From: Actinomycetota bacterium
GTDB taxonomy: Bacteria; Actinomycetota; AC-67
Length of the DNA stretch: 38,667 nt
Reading direction: 5' to 3'
Assembly (NCBI GenBank): GCA_040905475.1
Contig: JBBDRM010000061.1
Span: forward strand, 1-38,667
The position numbers and the translations under genes are program-made. The notes under the pieces are model-generated. The model was given only the letters and a program-made list of their open reading frames with translations. It had not been told where the DNA came from and did no database searches. How positions within the stretch are numbered: position 1 is the first letter of the stretch; every line of letters starts with the position of its first letter. Positions 17,153 through 24,568 of the stretch are shown here, piece after piece.

Positions 17153-17833
17153 CTAGCCCCCCTCGTCGGAAGGCCCCTCGGAGAGGAAGAGAAGCACCGC
17201 CTTCACCCGGCGGTGGACCTCCTTCTCCTCGGACAGACCGAGCTTGCTGAAGATGCTGTTTATGTGTTTCTCGACGGCACGCTCGGTGAGGAACAGGGAA
17301 GCGGCGACCGACGCGTTGTTCCGCCCCTGGGCCATCTCGCCCAGGATCTCCCGCTCACGAGGCGTCAGCCTGGCCAGCGGCGACTCCGCGGCCCTGGAAC
17401 GAGCCGCCACCAGGACCTCGACCACCTTGGGATCGATCACCGATCCGCCCTTCGAGACCTCCCGGATCGCTCCGAGCAGCTGCTCGACGTCTGAGACCCG
17501 CTCCTTCAAGAGGTAGGCACGGCCGGAGGAGCCCTTCTCGAGCAACGCCAGCGCATATCCGGGCTCGGCGAACTGGCTCAGCACCACGACGCCACACTCG
17601 GGGTGGGTTTCGCGGAGCCGTTCCGAGGCCTGGATCCCCTCGTCCGTGTTGGTCGGGGGCATCCGGATATCGGTGACCACGACATCCGGCTTGTGCTCGT
17701 CGACCGCCTTCTCGAGCGAGGGGAGGTCCTCCGCGACCGACACCAGCTCGATGTCCGGCTGCGACTCGAGCAGGCGGCTCACGCCCTCGCGGACGAGGTA
17801 GTTGTCCTCGGCAAGCACCACGCGGATCGACAT
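17153..17833 (-). CDS. NarL/LuxR-type DNA-binding response regulator
   Basis: The protein has 226 residues from ATG 17833 (MSIRVVLAEDN); an in-frame start at 17890 would add a nineteen-residue non-conserved leader. The receiver has E9-D10 and phosphoacceptor D55 (VVTDIRMPP). The C-terminus holds a full LuxR helix-turn-helix: LTPREREILGEMAQG, then LTERAVEKHINSIFSKLGL. Its receiver and linker (IRMPP, VVVLS, YALAL, AYLLKER, REVSKGGSVIDPKVVEVLV) are shared nearly word for word with the cyclase fusion at 305-1603, marking the two as duplicates with different outputs. It is likely phosphorylated by the kinase at 14551 and may control the array. No strong Shine-Dalgarno is visible before the chosen start. 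Confidence 0.9.
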   Translation of the reverse strand: MSIRVVLAEDNYLVREGVSRLLESQPDIELVSVAEDLPSLEKAVDEHKPDVVVTDIRMPPTNTDEGIQASERLRETHPECGVVVLSQFAEPGYALALLEKGSSGRAYLLKERVSDVEQLLGAIREVSKGGSVIDPKVVEVLVAARSRAAESPLARLTPREREILGEMAQGRNNASVAASLFLTERAVEKHINSIFSKLGLSEEKEVHRRVKAVLLFLSEGPSDEGG

Positions 17834-18032
17834 GGACGCGCGCAAGGATAGCGCAGGGTCTCGAAGTATCGGATTGCATCCCCGTTTCACTTTTGGCCCG
17901 GAAGGAACCCGTGCTCTGCTGCGGAAACCCTTCGTGGGGTCGGGCGAGGCTTGGTATCCGTAGCAACTTTTGCCTAGTCACGCTCGTTCCATCACCGGAG
18001 CCGCCCCCGAGGCGGCCGGGGCAGGGAGCCGG
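17834..18032. other. Divergent intergenic region, NarL regulator / CAP protein
   Basis: About 200 bases separate the minus-strand NarL regulator from the plus-strand CAP gene and must carry both promoters. A GC-rich inverted repeat (CCGCCCCCGAGGCGG, 18001-18015) sits just before the CAP start. I looked for c-di-AMP and c-di-GMP riboswitch core motifs, which often precede secreted cell-wall genes in Actinobacteria, and did not recognise one. Confidence 0.4.
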
Positions 18033-18644
18033 ATGGGACGTCGTTTTCCAGCAGCTCTGGCCGCCGCGGCAACGGCGGCGATGCTTTTCGCGACGTCATC
18101 CTCCTCGGCGTCGACCTCACAAGAGTCGGACTTCGTCTCCCGGATCAACGCCGAGCGGAGCGCTCGTGGGATCCCCACCCTCGCGATGAAGAGCGACCTC
18201 GCCGCGGTCGCACGCGACTGGGCTGAGCACATGGCGGCGGCCGGATCCATCTCCCACGACCCCAACCTTGCCGACAAGGTCTCCGGCTGGACCGCGCTCG
18301 GCGACAACGTCGGCAAGGGCCCCACCGTCTCCTCGATCCACAAGGCCTTCATGGAGTCGGAAACCCACCGCCACATCATCCTGGACACCGACTTCAATCA
18401 GGTCGGCGTCGGGGTGGCCTCGTCGGGCGGCACGCTGTACGTCGCGCAGGTCTTCGCCCGCCGCGCGAGCGGCTCGGTGCCCAAACCTGTCGCGAAGCCG
18501 AAGGCGTCCGCCCTGCAGTCCCAGCACACGGCGCCCGTCGCCGCAGAGATCGTGACGCTCACGGGCCGTATCTGGTCGATCGACCTCACCGCTCCCCCGA
18601 TGACCGTCGACGTGCTGATGCAGTTGCTCGAGCTCGACGCCTGA
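18033..18644 (+). CDS. Secreted CAP-domain (SCP/YkwD-like) protein
   Basis: ATG 18033 gives 203 residues; a TTG at 17970 would extend it but adds no conserved sequence. GCAGGGAG lies five bases upstream. The N-terminus is a signal peptide (basic MGRR, then an alanine-rich hydrophobic stretch ending near SSSSAS, about residue 27). Residues about 30-150 form a CAP domain: RINAERSARGIPTL, VARDWAEHMAAAGSISHD, LGDNVGKG, and ETHRHIILDTDFNQVGVGV with YVAQVFA. His and Glu residues of the CAP cleft are present. Such small bacterial CAP proteins are secreted; their biochemical role is mostly undefined. The last 50 residues (Pro/Ala/Lys-rich, then LTGRIWSIDLTAPPM) are not a known domain to me. Confidence 0.88.
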   Translation: MGRRFPAALAAAATAAMLFATSSSSASTSQESDFVSRINAERSARGIPTLAMKSDLAAVARDWAEHMAAAGSISHDPNLADKVSGWTALGDNVGKGPTVSSIHKAFMESETHRHIILDTDFNQVGVGVASSGGTLYVAQVFARRASGSVPKPVAKPKASALQSQHTAPVAAEIVTLTGRIWSIDLTAPPMTVDVLMQLLELDA

Positions 18645-18741
18645 CCTGGTTCCACCGTCAGATCGAGCAAGATCCCGCAGGGCTCGCGATCCCGTCGTGT
18701 CGCGATCCGATCCCCTCCCCAGCGTGTTAGTTCTTGCGGCC

Positions 18742-19686
18742 ATGGAGGACATTCTTCGTCGTCTGCCGCCGCAAGAAACCGTGGACGCCCGACTCGCGCG
18801 TATAGCCGCAGCGCAACACGGTGTCTTCTCACGGACAGATGCCCTCCGCGCAGGAGCAACTCCACGCATCATCAGATGGCGCATCTCTACGGGCCGGTGG
18901 GACACGATGTATCGGGGGATCTATCGATTGTCCGGCGTGCCCGCGTCGTGGCGACAGCACCTGCTGGCGGCATGTCTCTCGCTCGGTGACGAAGCTGCGG
19001 CCTCGCACCGCGCCGCCGCTCGGCTCTGGCAACTCACCGGAGTGGAGTTCGGGTCCTTGGAACTGAGCGTCCCCAGGGGCGGCCGTCGTCGTCGCCAAGG
19101 ATTGATACTCCATGAAGTTCCGCTTGCGTCCATTGACGTCACCTTGCTCGATGGGATCAGGACGACCTCCCCTACCCGAACACTGATCGATCTCGCATCG
19201 GTTGTCTCGACCGACATCGTCGAGGAGGCTCTTGACGACGCGCTGCGACGGGGGCTCACGAGCGCACCGCGCCTGCGTTGGCGACTTTCAGAGCTCGGCC
19301 GACAAGGCCGCTCCGGGATCTCCCGCATCCGATGGGTCATCGAACAGCGTCTCGATAAGCCCGGCGTTCCTCAGAGCGTCTTGGAAACCCGGCTGTTGCG
19401 GCTGCTCAAACGCGCCGGGCTTCCGCTGCCCGAATGCCAGTATGAGGTCCGCGAGCGGGGGCGGTTGCTCGCGATCCTGGACTTCGCTTACCCGGATATC
19501 CGTCTGGCGATCGAAGCCGATGGGTACCGGTGGCATTCGGGCCGGGTCCGATGGGAGAGTGACCTCGCGCGTCGCAACGAGCTGACCGCACGCGGTTGGC
19601 GCGTGCTCCATGTGACGTGGAGCGACATGGAGCGGCGCCCGTCGAGCGTCATCGCCGCGGGCGCCGCCGCCATCGCCCAGCCTTAA
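18742..19686 (+). CDS. AbiEi-like N-domain plus DUF559 (PD-(D/E)XK-like) protein
   Basis: This is a 314-residue protein from ATG 18742; GTG 18697 in the same frame would give 329. The N-terminal part (DARLARIAAAQHGVFSRTDA, then WRISTGRWDTMYRGIYRLSG) resembles the winged-helix domain of AbiEi-type antitoxins. The C-terminal part carries a DUF559/Vsr-like nuclease core: E-rich helix VLETRLLRLLKRAGL, then LAILDFAYPDIRLAIEADG with the acidic residues expected of a PD-(D/E)XK site, and RRNELTARGWRVLHVTW. Proteins of this architecture are very common in Actinobacteria, usually as single genes of unknown role. No partner toxin gene lies next to it. A TAGTT at 18728-18732 just ahead of ATG 18742 would fit a leaderless transcript. 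Confidence 0.8.
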   Translation: MEDILRRLPPQETVDARLARIAAAQHGVFSRTDALRAGATPRIIRWRISTGRWDTMYRGIYRLSGVPASWRQHLLAACLSLGDEAAASHRAAARLWQLTGVEFGSLELSVPRGGRRRRQGLILHEVPLASIDVTLLDGIRTTSPTRTLIDLASVVSTDIVEEALDDALRRGLTSAPRLRWRLSELGRQGRSGISRIRWVIEQRLDKPGVPQSVLETRLLRLLKRAGLPLPECQYEVRERGRLLAILDFAYPDIRLAIEADGYRWHSGRVRWESDLARRNELTARGWRVLHVTWSDMERRPSSVIAAGAAAIAQP

Positions 19687-19737
19687 GACGCGGGAGTCGG
19701 GCAGGACACTCCCAAGGGGCGGCGAACCCTGCACGGG

Positions 19738-21204
19738 ATGCGACGAACGCTCCTAACGGCCGCGCTCGCTTCACTCGTCGTGGCGCCGGCCGCCCTGCCG
19801 CATCCGGCGCTGCTCGGCCTCCAGCCCGTGCGCATCACCGTCGATGCATCGCTGCCCACCGGCCCCATCAACCGGAACCTGGTCGGCCTGGACTGGAAGC
19901 TCGGCACCGGCGACGGCGTAGACGATCTGCATCCCAACCTGGCGCGGGCGGACATCGCGTTCCAGGTCGCCGCCAAGCAGGACGGCTCGTTCGACTGGAG
20001 CTTCGGGGACGCGTGGGTCGCCGAGGCGAAGGCCGCGGGTGCCGAGCCGATGCTGATCCTCAACTACATGCCGCCCTGGCTCGCTCAGACCTATCCGGGT
20101 GATCCGCGCGACCCGACAAAGGTGCGGCCTAAGGACTTCACGGAATGGGAACGCATCGTCGAAGCGGGCGTCGAGCATTTCGCCATCGAGCACGGCGTCC
20201 GCTGGTTCGAGGTCTGGAACGAGCCGGACTGGGCCGGGTTCTGGCAGGACTCCCCCACCGCGTTCCTGGAGACGGCGAAGCACACGGCGATGGCCGTGCG
20301 CCGGGTGGAGCAGCGGACGGGGATCGATCTGATCTTCGGTGGTCCTGCCTGTCTCTTCCCGGATCCGATCTTCATCGCCGGGTGGCTCGCCATGATGCGT
20401 TCCCTCGGGATGCGTCCCGAGTTCGTCTCGTGGCACTACTACGGCAACTATCCGTTCGTCGGCCCCGACGGCCGCGAACCCTCGCTCCCGGAGCCGGTCC
20501 ATGTCGCGCTCGGCCATCGCAACCCCATCGGCGGCGTGTTCCCGTTCCCGGTCGGCATCGAGATCGTGCGAGCGCTAACGCGGCACGCGCTGGCCGGAAC
20601 CGGCTGGGCGGACCCCGAGTTCATCATCGACGAGTGGAACGTCTCCGCCGGCGGGTTCGATCTGCGTCACGACACCCACGAGGGCGCCGCGTTCGACGCC
20701 GGTGTGCTCGCCGAGTTCCAAAGCACCGGCCTTGATCGCGCGGCGTTCTTCATCTCGGCCGATCCCTACATCTCCTCGCCGGAGGTCAACCCTTCGGGCG
20801 CCGAGTTCGCCGGCGATTGGGGGCTGGTGTCCTGGAAAGGTACGCGCAAGCCGGCTTGGTGGACGTTCTGGTTGTGGCAGCGCATGGCCCCCGAGCAGAT
20901 CACCGCGGCCGGTGGGTCGGCCACCGACGTCTTCTGGGCGGTCGCCGCGCGTGATCCCGCGAGCGGCCGGCTGACGGTCATGCTCTCGTCGTTCCTGGCG
21001 ACCGGCGCGCACCCACACGCCGTCACCCTCGCCCTGTCGGGCCTGAGGGCAGAGGCGTACACCGTCGAGGTCCGCCGCCTCGACCCGGCACACGCATCGG
21101 CGGCCACCCCGGCGGAAACGTTCGACGTCGCCGGCCCGGCGACGACAACGACGATCCTGCTGCCCGCGAACTCCGTCGCCTTCGTCGAGCTGTCCCCAGC
21201 CTGA
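19738..21204 (+). CDS. Secreted glycoside hydrolase, family GH39-like
   Basis: The protein has 488 residues. A signal peptide (MRRTLLTAALASLVVAPAAL) precedes a TIM-barrel glycosidase. The acid/base is E162 in WFEVWNEPDWAGFW, and the nucleophile is E299 in FIIDEWN; this spacing and the surrounding sequence match clan GH-A, closest to GH39 (beta-xylosidase / alpha-L-iduronidase type). A C-terminal beta-sandwich (about 400-488: LTVMLSSFLA, YTVEVRRLD, LLPANSVAFVELS) completes it, as in GH39 xylosidases. The exact sugar cannot be read from the sequence. The CUT1 sugar transporter 3.4 kb downstream might import its products, but other genes lie between them. ATG 19738 is the first start, and no closer Shine-Dalgarno than AAGGGG at 19714-19719 is visible. 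Confidence 0.88.
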   Translation: MRRTLLTAALASLVVAPAALPHPALLGLQPVRITVDASLPTGPINRNLVGLDWKLGTGDGVDDLHPNLARADIAFQVAAKQDGSFDWSFGDAWVAEAKAAGAEPMLILNYMPPWLAQTYPGDPRDPTKVRPKDFTEWERIVEAGVEHFAIEHGVRWFEVWNEPDWAGFWQDSPTAFLETAKHTAMAVRRVEQRTGIDLIFGGPACLFPDPIFIAGWLAMMRSLGMRPEFVSWHYYGNYPFVGPDGREPSLPEPVHVALGHRNPIGGVFPFPVGIEIVRALTRHALAGTGWADPEFIIDEWNVSAGGFDLRHDTHEGAAFDAGVLAEFQSTGLDRAAFFISADPYISSPEVNPSGAEFAGDWGLVSWKGTRKPAWWTFWLWQRMAPEQITAAGGSATDVFWAVAARDPASGRLTVMLSSFLATGAHPHAVTLALSGLRAEAYTVEVRRLDPAHASAATPAETFDVAGPATTTTILLPANSVAFVELSPA

Positions 21205-21340
21205 GCCGGGCGGACGGCGGGGGACGCTCAGCCGTAGAGCGACTCGAGAATGTCCGGAAGCGTACCGGCGGGACGGTCGTTCCGAGTTCTTGGTCACCGA
21301 CATCGGCGAGGAGCCGCTGATGGTCCTGCCCAAACGCTCG
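21205..21340. other. Short intergenic stretch with a C-terminal gene remnant
   Basis: Directly after the GH39 stop is an inverted repeat CTGAGC...GCTCAG (21201-21206 / 21226-21231) without a T-run. On the minus strand, ending at a TGA at 21228-21230, a frame reads PAGTLPDILESLYG, closed upstream by a stop near 21294. This resembles the end of the small frame at 28656-28766 (GPVWLPDFLENMYS). I take it as the remnant of a lost gene family; both copies lie just downstream of a toxin gene. Confidence 0.3.
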
Positions 21341-21688
21341 TCACGGCCAGTGCGCCCCGATGTAAGGGTTGGGATTCTCCCTCGCCCACTCGTCCAGACG
21401 AACGGCGAGATTCCGGGCCAGTGATCCGCGACGCGGGAAGCTCGACTTGAGGACGAACAAGACCGGGACGCAAGGCCGGTTCTGGCTGAGACGCTGCGCG
21501 AGCATAGTCGCGTAGTCCGCGACGTTCTCCGTCACAAGAAGTCGACGATCGGCAACCGCGTAGTCGAATACCTCATCGTCGGGGCGACCCGCCAGTTCGA
21601 CGTCACCGACGGTGACGGCGTCATGCCCTCGCCTCACAAGCTCCTGCGCCGCCTGGGGCGGGAGCATCTCGTCGAGCAACCATCTCAC
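21341..21688 (-). CDS. DUF5615 PIN-like toxin
   Basis: The protein has 115 residues. It begins MRWLLDEMLPPQAAQELVRRG, the LDE-x-lP start of DUF5615 PIN-like proteins, continues GHDAVTVGDVELAGRPDDEV with an acidic cluster, and has the end motif RRLLVTENVADYATM. Acidic residues D6, E7 and the DDE at about 37-39 would form the nuclease site. The fourth-strand motif has N where many relatives have D (TENVADY rather than TxDxDF), seen in some subgroups. Members are considered toxin ribonucleases paired with small DNA-binding antitoxins. Its ATG overlaps the stop of the preceding ribbon-helix-helix gene by four bases (ATGA), so the two are translationally coupled. Confidence 0.82.
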   Translation of the reverse strand: MRWLLDEMLPPQAAQELVRRGHDAVTVGDVELAGRPDDEVFDYAVADRRLLVTENVADYATMLAQRLSQNRPCVPVLFVLKSSFPRRGSLARNLAVRLDEWARENPNPYIGAHWP

Positions 21689-22104
21689 GACAGCAATCGC
21701 TGCCGACGATCGACGAGCTCACGCTGCCGATCCGCCGTCCTTTGGTCCACCACCATGCGCTCGTCGATCTCGTCGGGGAAGGCCACATAGAAATCGATCG
21801 CCAACCGGATCAAGGCCGGGGCGAGGCCCGTCTCGTGAGCAACGCGCCTGATGCGCTGCTCTTCACGACCACTGGCCCGCTGAAGATCGCGGATGATCTC
21901 CCAGACGTCGGGACCGCCTGCGACACCTGCCCGCCGACCGGTGGGCCCGTCCCTGTAGACGATTCCCGCGAAACGCCTCGTCTTAACCCCTTCGTCGAGG
22001 AGACTCGAGACAAGTCCCGACATCGATTGCCCCTCAGAGGCGGCCATCGCCTCGATACGAGACATGAGCTCGTCGGGCAAGCGAAAAGACGTGGGTCGCG
22101 CCAT
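21685..22104 (-). CDS. Ribbon-helix-helix antitoxin partner of the DUF5615 toxin
   Basis: The protein has 139 residues from ATG 22104, chosen because GGAG lies eight bases upstream and the protein then starts MARPTSFRLPDELMSRIEAM, a typical CopG/Arc ribbon-helix-helix. The frame is open further upstream to 22173, but that part would cross the operator. Residues about 1-50 form the DNA-binding fold. The rest (PDVWEIIRDLQRASGREEQR, then ETGLAPALIRLAIDFYVAFP) is helical and matches the long tail seen in antitoxins that accompany DUF5615 proteins; it likely wraps the toxin. The pair is expected to repress itself through the inverted repeat at 22119-22147. Confidence 0.83.
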   Translation of the reverse strand: MARPTSFRLPDELMSRIEAMAASEGQSMSGLVSSLLDEGVKTRRFAGIVYRDGPTGRRAGVAGGPDVWEIIRDLQRASGREEQRIRRVAHETGLAPALIRLAIDFYVAFPDEIDERMVVDQRTADRQRELVDRRQRLLS

Positions 22105-22118
22105 GGTGATCACTCCGT

Positions 22119-22147
22119 TGTGATACGTACCACTACAATGTATCACA
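22119..22147. promoter_or_regulatory. Operator-like perfect inverted repeat upstream of the RHH antitoxin
   Basis: TGTGATAC at 22119-22126 and GTATCACA at 22140-22147 are exact reverse complements separated by 13 bases. Arm centres are 21 bases apart, two helical turns, as suits binding by two ribbon-helix-helix dimers on one face of the DNA. The site ends 15 bases before the antitoxin start, the usual place for autoregulation. It is seen in sequence; the regulatory role is inferred. Confidence 0.6.
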
Positions 22148-22224
22148 GTCGGGGTAAGACGCGGTCGGCCCATCCTTCGGAGAGACTCGCGGCGCCTCCG
22201 ATAAGGGACGCGCGAAATATGCTT

Positions 22225-24072
22225 TCAGACTTGGTAAAGGACCTCGATCTCGTCGGAATACTTCTTGTTGATCACCCGTCGCTTGAGCTTGAGCGTGGGC
22301 GTTAGCTCCTCGCTCTCCTGCGTCCATTCGGACGGCAGGATCGCGAACTTCCGGATGTTCTCGACTCGAGATACCTGCCCGTTCACATCGTCCACCGCGC
22401 GCTGGATCTCGGCTCGCACGGCGGCGTTCGACGCGAGCTCGGCGATCGTCGACGCTTCGATCCCGTTCGACTTCGCCCACACCGGCGCCACTTCGCCGTC
22501 GAGCACGATCAACGCCGTCAGATAGGCCCGCCGGTCGCCGATCACGCACGCCTGCCCGATCAGCGGATGCTGCTTGAGACCGTTCTCGAGATTCGCCGGC
22601 GAGATGTTCTTGCCGCCGGCGGTGATGATCAGCTCCTTCTTGCGATCGATGACCCGGAAGTACCCGTCCTCGTCGACCGACCCGATGTCGCCGGTGTGCA
22701 TCCAGCCCTCATCGTCGATCGCCTCGGCCGTCTTCTCGGGATCCTTGTAGTAGCCCTTCATCAGATTCCCGCCGCGGGCCAAGATCTCGCCATCCTCCGC
22801 GAGGACGACCTCGACGCCGGGTGCCGCCGGGCCGACGCTGCCGATCTTGATCCGCTTCTCGCCGTTCGCGGTCGCGACGGCCGTCAGCTCGCTCATCCCC
22901 CAGACCTCGGAAACGCGGATGCCGAGCGCGTGGAAGAACTCGATCACCTCGGTCGAGATCGGGGCTGCGCCGACGAGCGCGACCCGCAACTGATCGAGTC
23001 CGACGCGCCCGCGAACGGCTTGGAGGATCGGAGCGACGGCGTCGTAGCGCGCGCGGAGCTCTTCGGAGGGCTCGACGCCCTTCTGCTCGTGCGCGACCAT
23101 CTCACGGCCGACGTCGACCGCGTCCTGAACCATCTTCTTGATGTTCTCGTCGGGCTGCGCCGCCAGCGCCGCGTGCATCCCCGCGTAGAGCTTCTCGTAC
23201 ACGCGCGGCACCCCGACGAACAGCGTCGGCCTGTTCTCGATGAGGAAGAGCAGCAGTTGGCTGATGTCGGGACAACAGATAACGGTCCCGCCGAACAGCA
23301 GCGGGTTCCAGTGAGCGCCGGTGCGACCGGCCGCGTGCGCGAGCGGCAGGTACGAGAGCCCGTGGTCGTCCGCCCGGAACTCGTACACGCGACGGGTCAT
23401 CTCGAAGTGCCAGATGATGTTCCGGTGCGTGTCCATGACCGCCTTGGGCGGTCCGGTGGTGCCCGACGTGTAGATCAACGTCGCGAGATCGTCGGGTGTC
23501 ACCTGCTTCCACGAATCGTCGAACGCGCCGGGGTCGCGCTCGGCTTCGGCGGCGCCGTCGGCGAGCACCTCGTCCCACGACACGACCCAATCGGTCGCGG
23601 CTTCATCGGCGCCGTTGATCAGAACGATCTTCTCGATCAGCGGCAGCTCTTCACGCACCTTCAGGAAGTGCTCGAGGAAAGCGACGTTCTCGACGATCGC
23701 GATCCGCGCACCGCAATGGTTGGCGATGTAGCAGATCTGCTCGGGCGACAACGTGTTGTAGAGGCTCACCGGTGTGGCCCGTGCGTGAACGATGCCCATG
23801 TCGACCACCGAGTGCTCGGGGATGCAACGCGCCTGGATCAGCGCGAAGTCCCCCGGCTTCAGCCCCAACGCGCGAAGTCCGAGCGCGGCGTTGCGCACGC
23901 GCTTGCGGTACTCGCTCCAGGTGAAGGCATCGTAAGTGGCGTCGCCGGTTCGCCAGCGGAATGCATCGAGATCCGGATACGCGGCCGCGGTTCGCTCGAA
24001 CTCCGAGCAGAGCGTCTTGCCCTCGGCGGCCGCGTCGATCTCGGCCCGTTCCGCCAGGATGTCCCGCGTCAT
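22225..24072 (-). CDS. Long-chain fatty-acid-CoA ligase (AMP-forming)
   Basis: The protein has 615 residues from ATG 24072 with GGGAGG six bases upstream; the frame is open to 24132 but that part is non-conserved. It belongs to the adenylate-forming superfamily: phosphate loop LIYTSGTTGPPKAV, core motif WGMSELTAV, the GWMHTGDIG aspartate, the hinge RVIDRKKELII and the catalytic lysine region TAGGKNISPANLE. It activates fatty acids to acyl-AMP and then acyl-CoA. The length and the linker after the phosphate loop fit the FadD15/bacterial long-chain group, as does its relative at 36545-38338. It is divergently transcribed from the MhuD-like gene across 114 bases. The fatty-acid chain preference cannot be read. 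Confidence 0.9.
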   Translation of the reverse strand: MTRDILAERAEIDAAAEGKTLCSEFERTAAAYPDLDAFRWRTGDATYDAFTWSEYRKRVRNAALGLRALGLKPGDFALIQARCIPEHSVVDMGIVHARATPVSLYNTLSPEQICYIANHCGARIAIVENVAFLEHFLKVREELPLIEKIVLINGADEAATDWVVSWDEVLADGAAEAERDPGAFDDSWKQVTPDDLATLIYTSGTTGPPKAVMDTHRNIIWHFEMTRRVYEFRADDHGLSYLPLAHAAGRTGAHWNPLLFGGTVICCPDISQLLLFLIENRPTLFVGVPRVYEKLYAGMHAALAAQPDENIKKMVQDAVDVGREMVAHEQKGVEPSEELRARYDAVAPILQAVRGRVGLDQLRVALVGAAPISTEVIEFFHALGIRVSEVWGMSELTAVATANGEKRIKIGSVGPAAPGVEVVLAEDGEILARGGNLMKGYYKDPEKTAEAIDDEGWMHTGDIGSVDEDGYFRVIDRKKELIITAGGKNISPANLENGLKQHPLIGQACVIGDRRAYLTALIVLDGEVAPVWAKSNGIEASTIAELASNAAVRAEIQRAVDDVNGQVSRVENIRKFAILPSEWTQESEELTPTLKLKRRVINKKYSDEIEVLYQV

Positions 24073-24186
24073 CGCATCCTCCCTCACCCGTGTCCGGCCA
24101 GAAGCGTAGGGGCCGGGCGCGCCGGGCGACAAGGGCGCCTGCTAGGTTGGGCTCCCAGAGCCCGGCGCGTAAACAGGAGGCATCAC

Positions 24187-24492
24187 ATGTCGGTCGTCGT
24201 AATCAATGCCGTTGAAGTGCCGGCCGAGCGCCGGGAAGAGTTCGAGGCGCGGTTCGCCGCCCGCGCCGGCCAGGTGTCGAAGGCCGACGGGTTCGAAGCG
24301 TTCGAGCTGCTCCGCCCCAGCGGCGACGAGAAATACCTCGTGTACACGCGCTGGCGCGGCAAAGCGGATTTCGAAGCGTGGATGAGCTCGACGTATTTCG
24401 CGGACGGCCACGCGCAACACAAGCAGCAGGGCCCGGTTTCGACCGCGAGTGAGGTGTGGACGTTCGAAGTGATCGAGTCGGAACGCGCATAG
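24187..24492 (+). CDS. Antibiotic-biosynthesis-monooxygenase fold, MhuD/IsdG-like haem-degrading enzyme
   Basis: The protein has 101 residues, with a near-perfect Shine-Dalgarno AGGAGG at 24175-24180 six bases before ATG 24187. The ABM ferredoxin-like fold is evident: VVINAVEVPAERREEFEARF, GFEAFELLRP, YLVYTRWRGKADFEAW and FADGHAQH. N7, W65 and H75 occupy the positions of the catalytic triad of MhuD and IsdG (Asn7, Trp66/67, His75/77), where His binds haem iron. The length is also right for MhuD (about 105). It probably acts as a dimer, degrading haem to release iron. A TAGGTT at 24143-24148 may be its -10 element. No haem-uptake genes are adjacent. Confidence 0.8.
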   Translation: MSVVVINAVEVPAERREEFEARFAARAGQVSKADGFEAFELLRPSGDEKYLVYTRWRGKADFEAWMSSTYFADGHAQHKQQGPVSTASEVWTFEVIESERA

Positions 24493-24553
24493 TCGCTGGT
24501 CCGGCTCGGTGCCGTACGCACCCCGGCAGCGTGTCTATTCGGTGACGCCCTTC

Positions 24554-24568
24554 TAGAATCCGCGGACG
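24554..24568 (+). promoter_or_regulatory. Possible leaderless promoter of the sugar ABC operon
   Basis: TAGAAT at 24554-24559 lies eight bases before the GTG start at 24568, and no Shine-Dalgarno precedes that start. This spacing would place transcription initiation at or next to the start codon, as is common in Actinobacteria. No good -35 hexamer is visible at the expected distance. Confidence 0.35.

Noticed and set aside
17890-18032. Possible c-di-AMP or c-di-GMP riboswitch ahead of the CAP-domain gene
   Set aside because: The conserved core bases of these riboswitch classes were not found; only a short GC-rich hairpin is visible.
21201-21231. CTGAGC...GCTCAG inverted repeat after the GH39 gene as a terminator
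   Set aside because: The loop is long (19 bases), the stem only six pairs, and no T-run follows; too weak to call.
22567-24492. Long plus-strand open frame opposite the acyl-CoA ligase
   Set aside because: It is the complement-frame shadow of a well-conserved ligase. Its end coincides with the real MhuD-like gene only because that gene shares the frame.
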